Shown one piece after another: positions 31,612 through 42,719 of a stretch of DNA of 64,000 nucleotides. How positions within the stretch are numbered: the first letter of the stretch is position 1; each line of letters begins with the position of its first letter. Origin of the DNA: Periplaneta americana (Eukaryota; Arthropoda; Insecta; Blattodea; Blattidae); contig NC_091120.1 in NCBI RefSeq assembly GCF_040183065.1, forward strand, positions 71,140,708 to 71,204,707, in the 5' to 3' direction. The notes beneath the pieces were generated by a model. That model searched no databases and was not told the origin of the DNA. It was given only the letters and a program-made list of their open reading frames with translations. Position numbers and translations under genes: made by a program.

Positions 31612-31965
31612 AAAAAAATAGTAGCTCTATAGCCCATGAAGGGCCAAGACCGACCAGCCTGCTGCTGGTCTCACGTCCAAATGCCGAAACAGAGGAGGAC
31701 AATCATCCATCATCCAACCAGAATGGCGGTATCGTGTGGTTAGCACGATGATTCCCCCCTAGCCGTTATAGCTGGTTTCCGAAACCGAATTTTCGCTACT
31801 TATCGTAGCTCCACAAATGCATGATAATGCTGGGTGGGGACCGGTCCCATACAGTGCCCGAAATTTCATGAGAAAATTTCTTCCCCCATGAGAACTCGTA
31901 CCAGCGAGCATTCTGTAACGCGAGTCCGAGGCAGGATGCCTTAGACCACGATGCCACGGCGCGGT
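31612..31965 (-). mobile_element. tRNA-derived SINE, family 6, full length (about 354 bp), inside the piggyBac remnant
   Basis: On the minus strand it starts GTACCGCGCCGTGGCATCG, with an A-box-like TGGCATCGTGG and a B-box-like GGTACGAGTTC about 40 bp later. The body includes GGGGGAAGAAATTTTCTCATG, GGGACCGGTCCCCACCCAGC and GGCCCTTCATGGGCTATAGAG. The end is a short A/T run (31612-31621). The TGGTGGT word near both ends may be a remnant TSD. Confidence 0.75.
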
Positions 31966-32880
31966 ACGTTGGTGGTTATAGTAGTAATAACAATACTTGT
32001 AGTTGCAGTAGTACGATGGCCTTCTACCTGGAATTACCTTCCCTGTCTTGGAAATTTTCATATATTAGCTTCCTTCTTTTCGGACGGCAATAACTTGTGC
32101 GAGAAACCTCAGCTCCATTTTTGTCTAATGTACTTTCAAAATCATTTGTTGCAGCATTTATGTTAGAAGACTCTGGCATACTTCCATCAACAATGTCATC
32201 TTCATTATCATCATTACATATTTTTTTTGTTGTTGTTGTAATTCCGTTTTTCTAAGTAGCATTTTACCGCCACGATTATTCAAATAAGCCTCATGCTCGT
32301 CATCCGACTTATCACTGTATTTATTTGTATCATGGAAATCTTCTGGAGGGGTCACATATATTAGATTCTCATTATTATTATTTTGATTTTCCATTAACCC
32401 CAGAATTTCACTCACGGTTAGACTGAAAATAAAACAATGTAATGGAAACCATATACATATTAAACTGAATACTACAGGAGTGCACACTGCATGGCGTCCT
32501 ATTTTTAGGTCGGCACTTTATTTCACCTAGTACCTAGCAACATATAACAAAATTTTATTGTTGTTATATACCACATGAAAACTGAAGTATTCAACTCATT
32601 ATGTGAAAATCAAAATCAGATTTCTGTACCACCATTACAGAGTAACTAAGAATGAACTTACAAGCGGTGCGTCACAAAATACTGTTATCCTGCCATCTTG
32701 TAAAAAATTAGCTGTTATGAACAAATGTTAGCGCGGAATTCAAATACTGCAACACTATAATACAATGTAATAATTTACTTTCTAAACAATGTCTCCAACT
32801 GTACTAAACAAGAAAAAGTTCCATAGAAATCAGTATTTTACGCACGTCCCATTTTAGGACGCTATGCAGTAATGGGTTAA

Positions 32881-33019
32881 CTGCGACCGAACACGAGAGC
32901 TGCTCATTCGGTCCTTAAATTTTGTTAACATTACTGTATGCTCGTTTTTATATTGATTGTGTTATTTTATTTCTATTTTTATTGTTATAATTATATTCTG
33001 TATTCTACATATTTACATT

Positions 33020-33089
<70 letters not shown>

Positions 33090-33691
33090 GATACAAGTTA
33101 ACTTATCACGCGTTACACAAAAAAGTTATCCTTTGAGACAACTGACTAAAATAAAAAAATAAAAAATCTTGGTGGCTGATTGCTGGATGTTGAAAAGGGA
33201 CTGCTCTGAACAACATTCGAGGAGGTCAAAAAGGAGGAAAGTTGAGGTGAAATATTGAGGTAAGATTGTGAATGCAATAATTGCTAATGGTTAATAGCAA
33301 ATTGTAGTTCAGTTTTTCTCATAAAATGATTTTGGAAAATAATTTGTATGACGTTTCACAGATCTACAGTAGGTAGCAATTAATTTTTTAGTTTTTATTA
33401 TAATTTGTATGAAAACCTGACGTGTTGAAAGAAATTAGATATTATTTTCGAATTCAGCACAAAAAAAAATCCGTTAAGAACCGCGAACAAGAAAAAAGTT
33501 TCAAAATTCAGACTACTGTAATCGTCCCCTTTGGTAGGATTTTGAACTAGAAACCTACTGCATTAGATCTATATAATACAGTAGTAAGCATGGTAACGGT
33601 ACGGCTAAAAAAATTACGACAAAGTAGAGCGAATCATGTAAAAAATATTTTGGAATTATCAATTTGTCTTAGGATTTATGTCTCTGACAGA
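32881..33691. other. Intergenic DNA with (AAT)n microsatellite at 33022-33087
   Basis: About 22 TAA/AAT units, then AT-rich DNA with no recognised gene. Confidence 0.6.
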
Positions 33692-33850
33692 CGCCTTTGT
33701 GGTGACTCACGGCTAACACACGAGACTTATGCAAGAGAGAGATGGTTCAAACCCCGGTTTCGGTGAACATAACATTCGTGGTTGACGAAGGAAGTTAGAG
33801 AGGGTTTTTCTAATAGTTGTTCCCTCTCCTTTATCATTCTGTCAACACTT
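33692..33850 (+). mobile_element. tRNA-derived SINE, family 5
   Basis: TTTGTGGTGACTCACGGCTA holds an A-box-like word. GATGGTTCAAACCCCGGTTTC, about 45 bp on, is a good B box. The body TGGTTGACGAAGGAAGTTAG continues to about TGTCAACACTTTCCAC. Boundaries are approximate and no TSD was found. Confidence 0.6.
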
Positions 33851-34993
33851 TCCACAATATCCTTTCATTATTATCTTCACTTTGAAAGTAAGACATTTCA
33901 CTGTGTGTTGCCAGGACTCTGGTATTGATGAGGAGGCGAGACCTGGCACGTGAGTTGTGCGAGAGGGGAAAGAGTGAGCTATCAGAAAGAGAGTTTCTTT
34001 CATGATGCTTAATATTAAATGCATCTAGCGACACAAACGTTCATTTCACACTAAAACCTATCTTCCTCCTCCATAACCATTGGTGATACAGCCACGGCAC
34101 ATGATAAGGTTACAGGACAGATTTACCTCCTCTACTGTATCCTCGTGGTATGAGAATACAGATGCATGACAATGGTGATAGTCATAGACTACTCAAATAT
34201 ATTGGAACGGAAGACTATCTCCAGGGATTCTAGGTTACTTCATTTGAGGGACGGAAGGCTATCACCAGAGAATGTTATGGGTATAAAGGGCTGGAGTTGG
34301 ATGCGTGATGCGGGAGAAGGAAGAATGACCTAATGAATCACATGTACACAACTGGCATACAAGTTATTCCACACGGATGTACAATAAATCTATTTAGGTT
34401 GCAGTAAACACGTCAGGAAATGTACTGTCCCGCTCTGTAAAGTCATGTGATATTCTCTCTGACGATTCGGAACTACCCATACTTACAAGTTCCATATGAA
34501 CAGTAGAGCTTATTATCAGGATTTAAAAGTTAGTACGAGATAGAATAAGTTAACTTACAACGAAACAAAATTTTCCAAGCAAATCGAGATTATTTAAAAA
34601 AAAATAGGAATAATCTGCATTTAGGAGAAGACTACCACATTCTCAGTGTCTAAGGCCTTGATGAGAATTGAAGACACTAGTACCACGCGCGAGGGATCAT
34701 GCGTCTTTTCTGCGAAACGTCTCCGCTCTAGTTGTGCAGACGCACGCATTTCTTGCATTTCCTACCAACATGAGTACAAGAGTGGCGCATGATAGCCTGA
34801 TCCAATATTTTTTACCAATTTATTTCGCGTTGATGCAGTGAATCAAACTGTGTACCTTAAATAGTGATACTTCGAGAATGACGAAAGAGTAGTGCACGAA
34901 TTAAAAGCTTAATACGTCGTTAGTTTAAAAATTCCTCAGTTCCTATAAATCATTACCATGGAACAATAATTATACAGTAATAATAATAATAAC

Positions 34994-35035
<42 letters not shown>

Positions 35036-35640
35036 CACAATCATCATTACTTCTTTATCGTCTCTCTTCTATCAGATCAATGCCCTTTATGGTCTCTTTC
35101 CAGTGATTAAGGTGCCAATCCTATAGATCTTGTGTCAAAAGTTGACGGGAAGTGCATCATTTGTATATATTATTTCATAGAACATCTTGTTATTCATCAT
35201 CTTTTACAGTACTCACCTCGCGACAATGGAATTCCTTATCACAAAGTATTAGGAGCTGCAAAACAATAAACATTTTTAAAAACAGCTTCAAGGATAACAT
35301 TCTTAGCAATTCACTCCAATCATAGGCTACTGACTTAAACTATCACTGACTACATTGTTACTTCTTCTTTCAGACATCATCCTGATGGCGCTGTATGCTC
35401 AAAATTCTCATAATAATCTCTTTCTATTATCTAACATTATTTGAAATGTATTAAAATTCTATGTATTTTAGCTTAATTCTGCAACATAGTTTGTATTTCA
35501 CTGTTTAATTAATAGTTCATAGTAGGCCTATTCTGTTGTTTAATTCATAAATAACTCTTGTATACATGTAACTCTTATCTAAATCAAATTGTTGAATTCT
35601 TTGTAGCTTGTAAGTTCATATATATTATATATATATATAT
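33851..35640. other. Intergenic DNA; (AAT)n at 34977-35033 and LINE-like 3' UTR toward the end
   Basis: No coding region is supported. The last 250 bp before 35640, ending in (AT)n at about 35626-35648, probably belongs to the 3' untranslated part of the LINE end at 35650. Confidence 0.4.
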
Positions 35641-35649
35641 ATATATAGC

Positions 35650-35715
35650 CTACTTTTTGCTGGTTGAGTGGAAGAGAAGGCCTTACGGCCTTAACTCTGC
35701 CAGCTAAAATAAATC
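35650..35715 (+). mobile_element. LINE 3' end with terminal hairpin
   Basis: GCTGGTTGAGTGGAAGAGAAG, GGCCTTACGGCC and ACTCTGCCAGC (35659-35704) match the block at 6731-6776 with one or two changes, followed by TAAAATAAATCAG and a short ATT run. This gives a second member of that LINE 3' end family. Confidence 0.7.
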
Positions 35716-35746
35716 AGTACTATTATTATTTTCAATTATTGCTCTA

Positions 35747-36138
35747 CAGTAGTGGCAAAAAAACCGGACCGACCCTTGCAGCTGATACAAAAGAATCCTG
35801 TGCTGTGTATTGTGTCAAACTGTGGTAATTTCAATACGGATAGTGAAGCCAGAGGTATGTACTGCTATTTAATATAAAAATACGCAGTTATCTTTGCCGA
35901 ATAGACGTAGAAATGTAATATTCATTCCAGATGAAAATAAAACTCTCAAAGATTTTTTTTTCGTCTGTAAGTTTGAGTTACTGAAAGATACAAAAGACGG
36001 TAAGAATCCAACAAATGCAATAAATTTCATTGTTACAATTAATTATACAAGATGGATGTGTTTTGTGACTAGCAAAATTTGAATCTGTGACTCTGAAATC
36101 AGCTACAAGTGTCGGTCCGGTTTTTTTTGCCACTATTG
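35747..36138. mobile_element. MITE, CAGTAGTGGCAAAAAA termini, TA target site (copy 2)
   Basis: Left TA|CAGTAGTGGCAAAAAAACCG and right (reverse complement) TA|CAATAGTGGCAAAAAAAACC pair through CCGGACCGAC and CTTG.AGCTGAT. It has the same termini as the element at 18990-19384 but a different interior, so the two share ends only. Confidence 0.85.
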
Positions 36139-36179
36139 TACATATCAATATTATATTATAAAATGGAAGTAATGTGCAA

Positions 36180-36345
36180 TTTTTAGTAGGCCTACGTCTG
36201 AAGATTTTTATTCAGCAATGCATAAGTTGTCCTCCGTCTTAAAGTTCTCACTTCACAACCACAATTCTGATCTGTCACATTTGAGTACAGTTTAGACTTC
36301 GCAACCATATGTTAAGACAGGCCTAATAGTGCCATATAGCCTACA
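36180..36345 (-). mobile_element. Small LINE fragment (post-RT region)
   Basis: On the minus strand the frame near 36320-36260 reads RPVLTYGCEV, a stop, then TVLKCDRSELW, close to the YGCETWTL motif that follows RT in many LINEs. Only about 50 codons are visible and the ends are uncertain. Confidence 0.35.
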
Positions 36346-36544
36346 TTCCAATCTTGTATGATTTTGGACCTGTGAAGTCTCGACAACTTTGGTTAATGAC
36401 ACTCGTGGTGCTACTGTAACTAAGATTTTTATTTATTTTTTAATTCTGTAGGCTACACTGTAGTACCCAAAATATTTAAATAATATTTTATTTAACGTTT
36501 TCAACTGCTGGGGTTATTTGGTGTCAAAATTCTACGTAGGGCCT

Positions 36545-36752
36545 TTACACGAGATAATACCGACGAACTTCGTTTGAAATCCTCTACCAGAGACAGTGTT
36601 ACTTAGCGTGCCCTAAATCTACGAAACAGACTTCACTTCTTCACTTTCCTTCCGGAAGAAACTATGCTAAGCAATTCAACGCCCAAGGCCGAGTTTGAAT
36701 CCGTAAACTCAAATCCAGTGGTTAACATGATAACCACAAAACCAAAATGAAC
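36545..36752 (-). mobile_element. tRNA-derived SINE, family 4 (decayed copy)
   Basis: The minus strand reads TTTGGTTTTGTGGTTATCATG, then CTGGATTTGAGTTTACGGATT and CTCGGCCTTGGGCGTTGAATT, then a body with CTTAGCATAGTTTCTTCCGG and CGTAGATTTAGGGCACGC. Head and body follow the copy at 2786-2912, with more of the 3' part retained. Confidence 0.6.
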
Positions 36753-37257
36753 GATTTCGCTATGGAATAAGAAAAACGAAAGTAAAATTACATTTCCGTA
36801 AATAAAACTGAGCTCATAATTCGTAAGAATCGAAGAGAATAAATTGTTATAGAAATATAGTACAAGAAGAAATTTACTTCAGACATTTCAAACCGTAGGC
36901 TATAAAATATTTAAAACACGTATTCCCTTCTTGCTCCAAAGATTTATGGAAGACAGGAAGTGCAGTGCATACACATATATAGGCCTACTGAAACGATACT
37001 TTCCCCTTTTTGCACAAGTCTTAGAAGAAAACACTAAACTACAAAGTAACGTGTGGTTATAACACTTTTGGTAGCATACCATGAGCTTATTATTCAGAGA
37101 GATCGACTTCGATAGTACTTGCCTTTAACCTAAGTTATGCTTGTAGTGGATAAGATCGGAGAAACATGGTTTTCCCAGAGATTTCTCATTCTCCTCAGCA
37201 TTATAAATTTCATTTCACAAAACAGCCCAACTTCCCCATTTCCCTCATTTCATCACT
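36753..37257. other. Intergenic DNA, nothing recognised
   Basis: No supported gene or repeat. Confidence 0.4.
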
Positions 37258-37325
37258 TCTCCGTGGTGTAGCTAGCCGTTCAATCAGAGGTTCGCGAGTT
37301 CAAATCTGTGAGTTTTGTTTCTCCT
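37258..37325 (+). mobile_element. Possible tRNA-like SINE head
   Basis: CCGTGGTGTAGCTAGCCG resembles an A box, and CGCGAGTTCAAATCTGTGAG at the right spacing resembles a B box. The following sequence matches none of the other SINE bodies here, so this is only a candidate. Confidence 0.3.
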
Positions 37326-37621
37326 ATAATCTTGAGTTTCAAACATCTTCTTATGGCCGGCTTCTACAAACTCATGAAATAGCCATAGATAAATTTTATT
37401 ATCTCATGATTAAAATTTGTCTAATGATAACTATTTGTGTTTCTACAAAAAAAAACGTATCCAATTTATCCTTGTGTAAGTTAGCTCTATAATCTGCCAG
37501 TATATTATTAACAGTATAATCAGGAATGCTGTTCTTGAAATTAAACAGTTTTATTTAATTCAATAGGCTGTGATTAGCGTTGATTCTTATTGTTTACACA
37601 TTTTATTCCGGTTACATGAAT

Positions 37622-38090
37622 AAGTAATAATTTATTTATTTTTTATTTATTTATTTGTTATTGAACATAACAGGCAAAGCCCAATTACAATGTTCAAGAC
37701 TGAAAAGTAATTTATCAAACATAAACAAGGAAAAGGAAACAAAGATACTCCTATTAAAAACTGAAACAATATAGAAAAAAGAGAAAGAAAAAAAAAGAGA
37801 AATTCAAAATAAGGTGTGAAAGTGGCTTCAAATTAACTAACAATAATATTCTGTAAAATATGATAACAAATAATTCTGTATTTAGAGAAATTCATATTGA
37901 CAATATCAACATTTGGATGAGGATGTAATTTATTGTATAATTGTAACATTTGGAAAATTGGGGAATTTTTGTGGGATTCTGTATTTGCCCTCGGCATGAA
38001 AAATAAATTTCGAAATTTTGTATTTTGACTAGTATTCAATTGTGATTGACTAGTATTCAATTGAATCACATATACACAAATAATTATTAA
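37622..38090 (-). mobile_element. LINE 3' portion with (AAAT)n tail
   Basis: At 37622-37660 the plus strand is TTTATTTATTTATTTG, the inverse of an (AAAT)n tail, preceded on the minus strand by GGGCTTTGCCTGTTATG. The minus frame 38069-37833 reads FFMPRANTESHKNSPIFQML and LYNKLHPHPNVDIVNM, in the style of LINE ORF2 C-termini (a short peptide ending with a YNKLP-like word). No RT motif is left. Confidence 0.5.
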
Positions 38091-38993
38091 ACTGATAATA
38101 TAACAACATTTTCATCAAGTAGAAATAATTAGGAATAAAATAATATTAATATTAACATTCCTAACCTGATATCATATGGGTTCCATCTATACAATCTAAT
38201 AATCTGGGAACCCACAAGTGCTTTGAAATTATTCAACAATGATTTGAGCTTCATTATCTATGGGCATGGTAATATATTCATTACCCATAGTAGCAACTAG
38301 TTTTGAAATTATTTTAATAATGTGGTATACTGTAGTTTCTGTATTTGAGAATCATCTCCAATTAATAAGTTATTTAAAAAGTTCCCATAGCATAAAATCT
38401 TAAACAGGTTAATAATTGATTCATGGGCGAAATTGGAGAGGAACGGTTACATGTTGGAGTTATGTTATGCTCAATTTTCTCCAAAACATTGAAAACCGTG
38501 TTTTTCGTCAGTCGATATCTATAAAAAATATGCATAATCGCTTTAGCCTATATATTTAATAGGGATTACGCCTGAAAAAATAGAAATAACTTTCTGTTAG
38601 TTACTTGCATGCAGGTCAATACTGTCATTCAACATTTTAACACACTCCAGCATGTAACAGCATGTAACACAATGTTACAACCAATTTTTGCATGTACAGT
38701 AGGCTATGGCTCACTTCTATTATCTCGACTTATCAAAAACGCAGTTATCAAAATGAACTATTTTATACAATCCTAGCATTATAAAGAGGTTGTTACTACA
38801 TCCAATATCGTTCGTAATCGGCTTATTATAGCACGCGTGCCAATAATAGCAATGACATATTCGCTATGACGTAATATCGAAACGCTTGACTCGGGATGCA
38901 TGCAACTCATCTGACTTTCTTGTTTACCGCTTCTACGCGTCTTGTAACAAGAAATGAAGTGCAGGACACAAGGTAACGTATCATTTATTTCCA
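38091..38993. other. Intergenic DNA, nothing recognised
   Basis: No supported gene. A few short repeats (for example GCATGTAACA repeated near 38650) are not enough for a call. Confidence 0.4.
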
Positions 38994-39004
38994 ATCTTTA
39001 ACAA

Positions 39005-39235
39005 ATGTTAAATGTTATGTTTTATTTAACGACGCTCGTAACTGCAGAGGTTATATCAGCGTCGCCGGATGTGCCGGAATTTTGTCCCGCAGGAGTTCTT
39101 TTACATGCCAGTAAATCTACTGATATGAGCCTGTCGCATTTAAGCACACTTAAATGCCATCGACTGGCCCGGGATCGAACCCGCAACCTTGGGCATACAA
39201 GGCCAGCGCTATACCAACTTGCCAACCAGGTTGAC
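39005..39235 (-). mobile_element. tRNA-derived SINE, family 1, with 11 bp TSD
   Basis: ATCTTTAACAA is repeated at 38994-39004 and 39236-39246. On the minus strand the element starts CAACCTGGTTGGCAAGTTGG (A box) and has GGTTGCGGGTTCGATCCCGG (consensus B box). It ends GTTACGAGCGTCGTTAAATA followed by AAACATAACATT. The open frames across it are incidental. Confidence 0.92.
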
Positions 39236-39659
39236 ATCTTTAACAATTTTGTATCACTTTTGTAATATCACATAAAACACTTCTGGCCGGAGAAACTATA
39301 TTAACAAAATAAAGGAACATTTGTAAAGTAAAATTTGATACTAACCTATAACTAGAATTTGTAATACCTGCAAGGTCATCTATTTCTCTTTATTCAATGC
39401 CAATGCCAGGCGCAACTAATCGATATGAACATATGAAGATTTTGTCAGCTATGGATGATATATAATTTATTTCAAGCAATTTATAATGCTTAGATACCAT
39501 AAACTGTTGTATCCAACTCGTGGATAATCTCATTACTATCGTCCGTGCGACAAACATTCACTCATGCCGCCATAATCATCAAGATTATCCACTTGTTGCA
39601 TAAATAACCATTACATAATAAAATATTGATGTTTGTTTTACTTTGAAAGCAATACACAA

Positions 39660-39886
39660 GTCGACCTGGTTGGCGAGTTGGTATAGCGCTCTCCTTCTAT
39701 GCCCAAGGTTGCGGGTTCGATCCCGGGCTAGGTCGATGGCATTTAAGTGTGCTTAAATGCGACAGGATCATGTCAGTAGATTTACTGGCATGTAAAAGAA
39801 CTCCTGCGGGACAAAATTCCGGCACATCCGGCAACGCTGATATAACCTCTGCAGTTGCGAGCGTCGTTAAATAAAACATAACATTT
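39660..39886 (+). mobile_element. tRNA-derived SINE, family 1, with 12 bp TSD
   Basis: AGCAATACACAA is repeated exactly at 39648-39659 and 39887-39898. The head GTCGACCTGGTTGGCGAGTTG and B box GGTTGCGGGTTCGATCCCGG are intact. The tail is GCGAGCGTCGTTAAATAAAA with CATAACATTT. It lies opposite in orientation to the 39005-39235 copy, 424 bp apart. Confidence 0.93.
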
Positions 39887-39898
39887 AGCAATACACAA

Positions 39899-41108
39899 AA
39901 TTTAACGATCGAAACGAAATTTGACAATATTCCTTATCTTTCTCGAAATACTCTCGGCGTTGCAATATTTTGCACTATTTATATAACTTCTTCGTCTGAT
40001 GAAAAGGATGAACTATAATCTAGTTCCATTTTATATAACCTATTGTGTAATAAATACGTAGAAACCAACTCATTCAGCACTTTTCGTATTGCAGAATCAA
40101 CGTTCTTGGCTATCAGCTGTGATTTATGTCCATCATATTGGTCTTAGTAGAGAGGATAAAGTTAACCGGCTATCCTCGAATGGATAATTTACCCATATGA
40201 TTTGCCAACTATCCCGGGTTTGTAGAAACGCTTTTGAAGCTATTTTCATATTTATCCAAAGAACAAATATTTACCCAGCGTTGTAGAAAATCAGTCATTA
40301 ATCAATTAATCAATACATTCACTCCATTCCTTTTAATATGCACACGTCAAGCAGTGTAAGTTCATATCTTTAGTTACTTGAGGTGATGTACTCTAATCAT
40401 CAATTATCATCTAATTCGGGAATAAAATCTTTTAATTATTCTTGTTCTTATCCTTCTCAGAATTCATGGAGCAAAACGGCGTATTGATTACTACGGGAAC
40501 TTCTTGTTCATGTAATTGACATTACTGAGTACCACAGAAAGACAAACGCAAAACAAGGACCCTATGGTGGAAAAATGAATCTCCATTGTCCTTTCTAAGA
40601 TCTATTCACTGGAGAAACACAAATTAGGGTGAGCAAATCTTCGCAATACAACCACGCGGTGCTCTCTTGAAGACGCATTCAAATATAAACAAGATCACAA
40701 TAAAGATTTGAGGAACATATTATACTGAGTTGGCATATTGTCGCTGTTATTCCAAAACCTCATAAATTCAATGACCGCTGAAATCAAGATTTCGGACTTA
40801 ATGGTTCCAAATATCGATTCTCAGTGGTTAAGATCGCTTGTAGAAGTAATAATAAATTTTACGCAAATGATAAAATGTAAAACCACATAGGCCCTACATT
40901 AGTATGAGAGCATATCTGTTAATAGAAAAACTCGTATATGTAATGTTTGGATATAGCCTACGACTATTTAGAGCTATTTTTATGTTAAAACAAAATCTGG
41001 TAAGTGGTCAAGGTGGGATTCTGGTAGTTCTATTTTGTGAAAGCATTTGTGTACGATCCAATAATATTTCTGTTCTTAATGAAACATGTTTTCTGTAGTT
41101 ACGAAGTT
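39899..41108. other. Intergenic DNA, nothing recognised
   Basis: A minus-strand frame near 40115-39995 (AIRKVLNELVSTYLLHNRLY, then SSSFSSDEE) is suggestive of a decayed transposon protein but cannot be assigned. Confidence 0.35.
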
Positions 41109-41180
41109 TTGGAATAACAGAGACAATATTCAGTTTTTGAATAATAGAGGTAATATTCAGTTTTGGAGTAACAGATAATA
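41109..41180. repeat. Short tandem repeat, three units of about 28 bp
   Basis: GGAATAACAGAGACAATATTC, GAATAATAGAGGTAATATTC and GAGTAACAGATAATATTC follow each other, each with CAGTTTT between. Confidence 0.7.
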
Positions 41181-41189
41181 TTCATGTTA

Positions 41190-41822
41190 AGAAGTATAAA
41201 ATTATCCTGTGCAGATTTAGCGAATCTTTGCACATCGTAATGTAATGATTCCAGTGTACAGAGGGGTCCAAAAATGTACTCACAGTTTGCAAGTCCATAT
41301 TCCATGACATATTTGACTTGATGTGACAATTTTTGGCACTGAGAGAGGGTTATGGTATGTGTTCGAAATGACCACCAACTGCACACCGAACTACGGCTGT
41401 TAATGTATCAGAACATGACTCATTGCTTTTTGCACGTACCTCGTCGATTGTTGCTGGTCTTTGTTGATACACGTCATCCTTGACGGTCGCTCAGAGATAG
41501 AAGTCCAGAGGTGTCAAATCAAGAGACAGAGGTGGACAGGGCATTGAATCTACCGGGGGTGTCTGTGTGGTGTGGTGTATCAGTGCGTGGTTTGATTGGT
41601 CCTTTCTTCTTCGAGGGTACCGTAAGTGATCAGGCGTATCTTCATATGCTTCAGACAAGGATTTTGCCTGCCATCCAAAACCTGTTTGATGATGAACTCG
41701 TTTACATGCAACAAGACGGAGCACCGCCTCGCTACCATCGAGATGTCAGGACGTACTTCGATAGAACTCTACCCGGACGGTGGGTGGGTCGAAGAGGTGC
41801 TGTTGAGTACCCGCCTCGACAA
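41190..41822. pseudogene. Tc1/mariner-type transposase split into two opposite-strand pieces
   Basis: On the plus strand 41527-41820 reads VWCGVSVRGLIGPFFFEG, ILPAIQNLFDDELVYMQQDG (second catalytic Asp in QQDGAPPRYH), then RTLPGRWVGRRGAVEYPPR. On the minus strand, from 41526 down to about 41340, comes the next part of the same protein: SLDLTPLDFYL (third catalytic Asp), then VKDDVYQQRPATIDEVRA and VRCAVGGHFEHIP. In an intact protein EYPPR runs straight into SPDLTPLDFYLWG, so the central segment has been inverted in place. The N-terminal part is absent, and a minisatellite begins at the broken edge. Confidence 0.75.
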
Positions 41823-41824
41823 TA

Positions 41825-42715
41825 GTGAAGATAATGGTGATGGTTACAGAGATGAAGACAATGAGGATGGCAACAGTAGGTAATGAAGAAAATGACGACG
41901 GCAACAGTAATGAAGAAAATAACGACGGCGACAGCGATGAAGATAATGAGAATGGTAACAGTAATGAAGAAAATGACGGCGTCGACAGTGATGAAGACAA
42001 TGAGGGCGGTAACAGTAATGAAGAAAATTACGACGTCGACAGTGATTAAGACAATGAGGGCGGTACAAGTAATGAGGAAAATAAAGACGGCGACAGTGAT
42101 GAAGATAATGAGGACGGTAACAGTAATGAAGAAAATAACGACGGCGACAGCGATGAAGATAATGAGAACGGTAACAGTAATGAAGAAAATGACGGCGTCG
42201 ACAGTGATGAAGACAATGGGGCGGTAAGAGCAATGAAGAAAATGACGGCGGCGATAGTGATGAAGACAATGAGGGCGGTAACAGTAATGAAGAAAATGAC
42301 GGCGGCGATAGTGATGAAGACAATGAGGGCGGTAACAGTAATGAAGAAAATGACGGCGGCGACAGTGATGAAGACAATGAGGGCGGTAACAGTAATGAAG
42401 AAAATGAGGGCGGCGACAGTGATGAAGATAATGAGGACGGTAACAGTAATGAAGAAAATGACGGCGACAGTGATGAAGATAATGGGGGCGGTAACAGTAA
42501 TGAAGAAAATGACGACGTCGACAGTGATGAAGACAATGAGGGCGGTAACAGTAATGAAGAAAATGAGGGCGGCGACAGTGATGAAGACAATGAGGGCGAT
42601 AACATTAATGAAGAAAACGACGGCGTCGACAGTGATAAAGACAATGAGGGCGGTAACAGTAATGAAGAAAATGACGGCGGCGACAGTGATGAAGACAGTG
42701 AGGAGGCAAGAGCGG
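41825..42715. repeat. 27/54 bp minisatellite, about 16 long units
   Basis: The unit is about 54 bp, made of two 27 bp halves: AACAGTAATGAAGAAAATGA and GACAGTGATGAAGACAATGA, each followed by a GGCGG-type spacer. In one plus frame it would encode NSNEENDGG and DSDEDNEGG, but that frame hits a stop at 42047-42049 and is shifted again near 42217 and 42465. Because 27 is divisible by three, every frame lacking a stop in one unit stays open, which explains the long frames on both strands. It starts at the edge of the split mariner remnant. Confidence 0.85.
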
Positions 42716-42719
42716 TGAA

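Larger units (their letters stand above)
30914..32876 (-). mobile_element. piggyBac-type transposon, defective, bounded by TTAA
   Basis: TTAA at 30910-30913 and 32877-32880 bracket ends CCCGTTACTGCATA (left) and, in reverse complement, CCCATTACTGCATA (right). This is the TTAA target and CC-start expected of piggyBac. A second CCCATAAATAGGACGC-like block near 31046 is an inverse partner of the right subterminal sequence. The minus-strand frame 32487-32158 has the acidic N-terminal style of piggyBac transposases (LTVSEILGLMENQ, then DFHDTNKYSDKSDDEHEA). At 31330-31210 another frame gives HWPVENE-like then RRCANCRGKAKFICTKC and GLHPKCFYPYH, the C-terminal Cys/His motif of the family. The central catalytic domain is missing, and a SINE sits at 31612-31965. 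Confidence 0.8.

Noticed and set aside
33480-33600. Possible tRNA-like sequence on the minus strand (TAGTTCAAAATCC)
   Set aside because: The B box is imperfect, no A box is visible at the right distance, and no SINE body is recognisable.
39005-39927. Frames across the family 1 SINEs as genes
   Set aside because: The same peptide appears wherever the SINE lies; it is pol III-type noncoding sequence.
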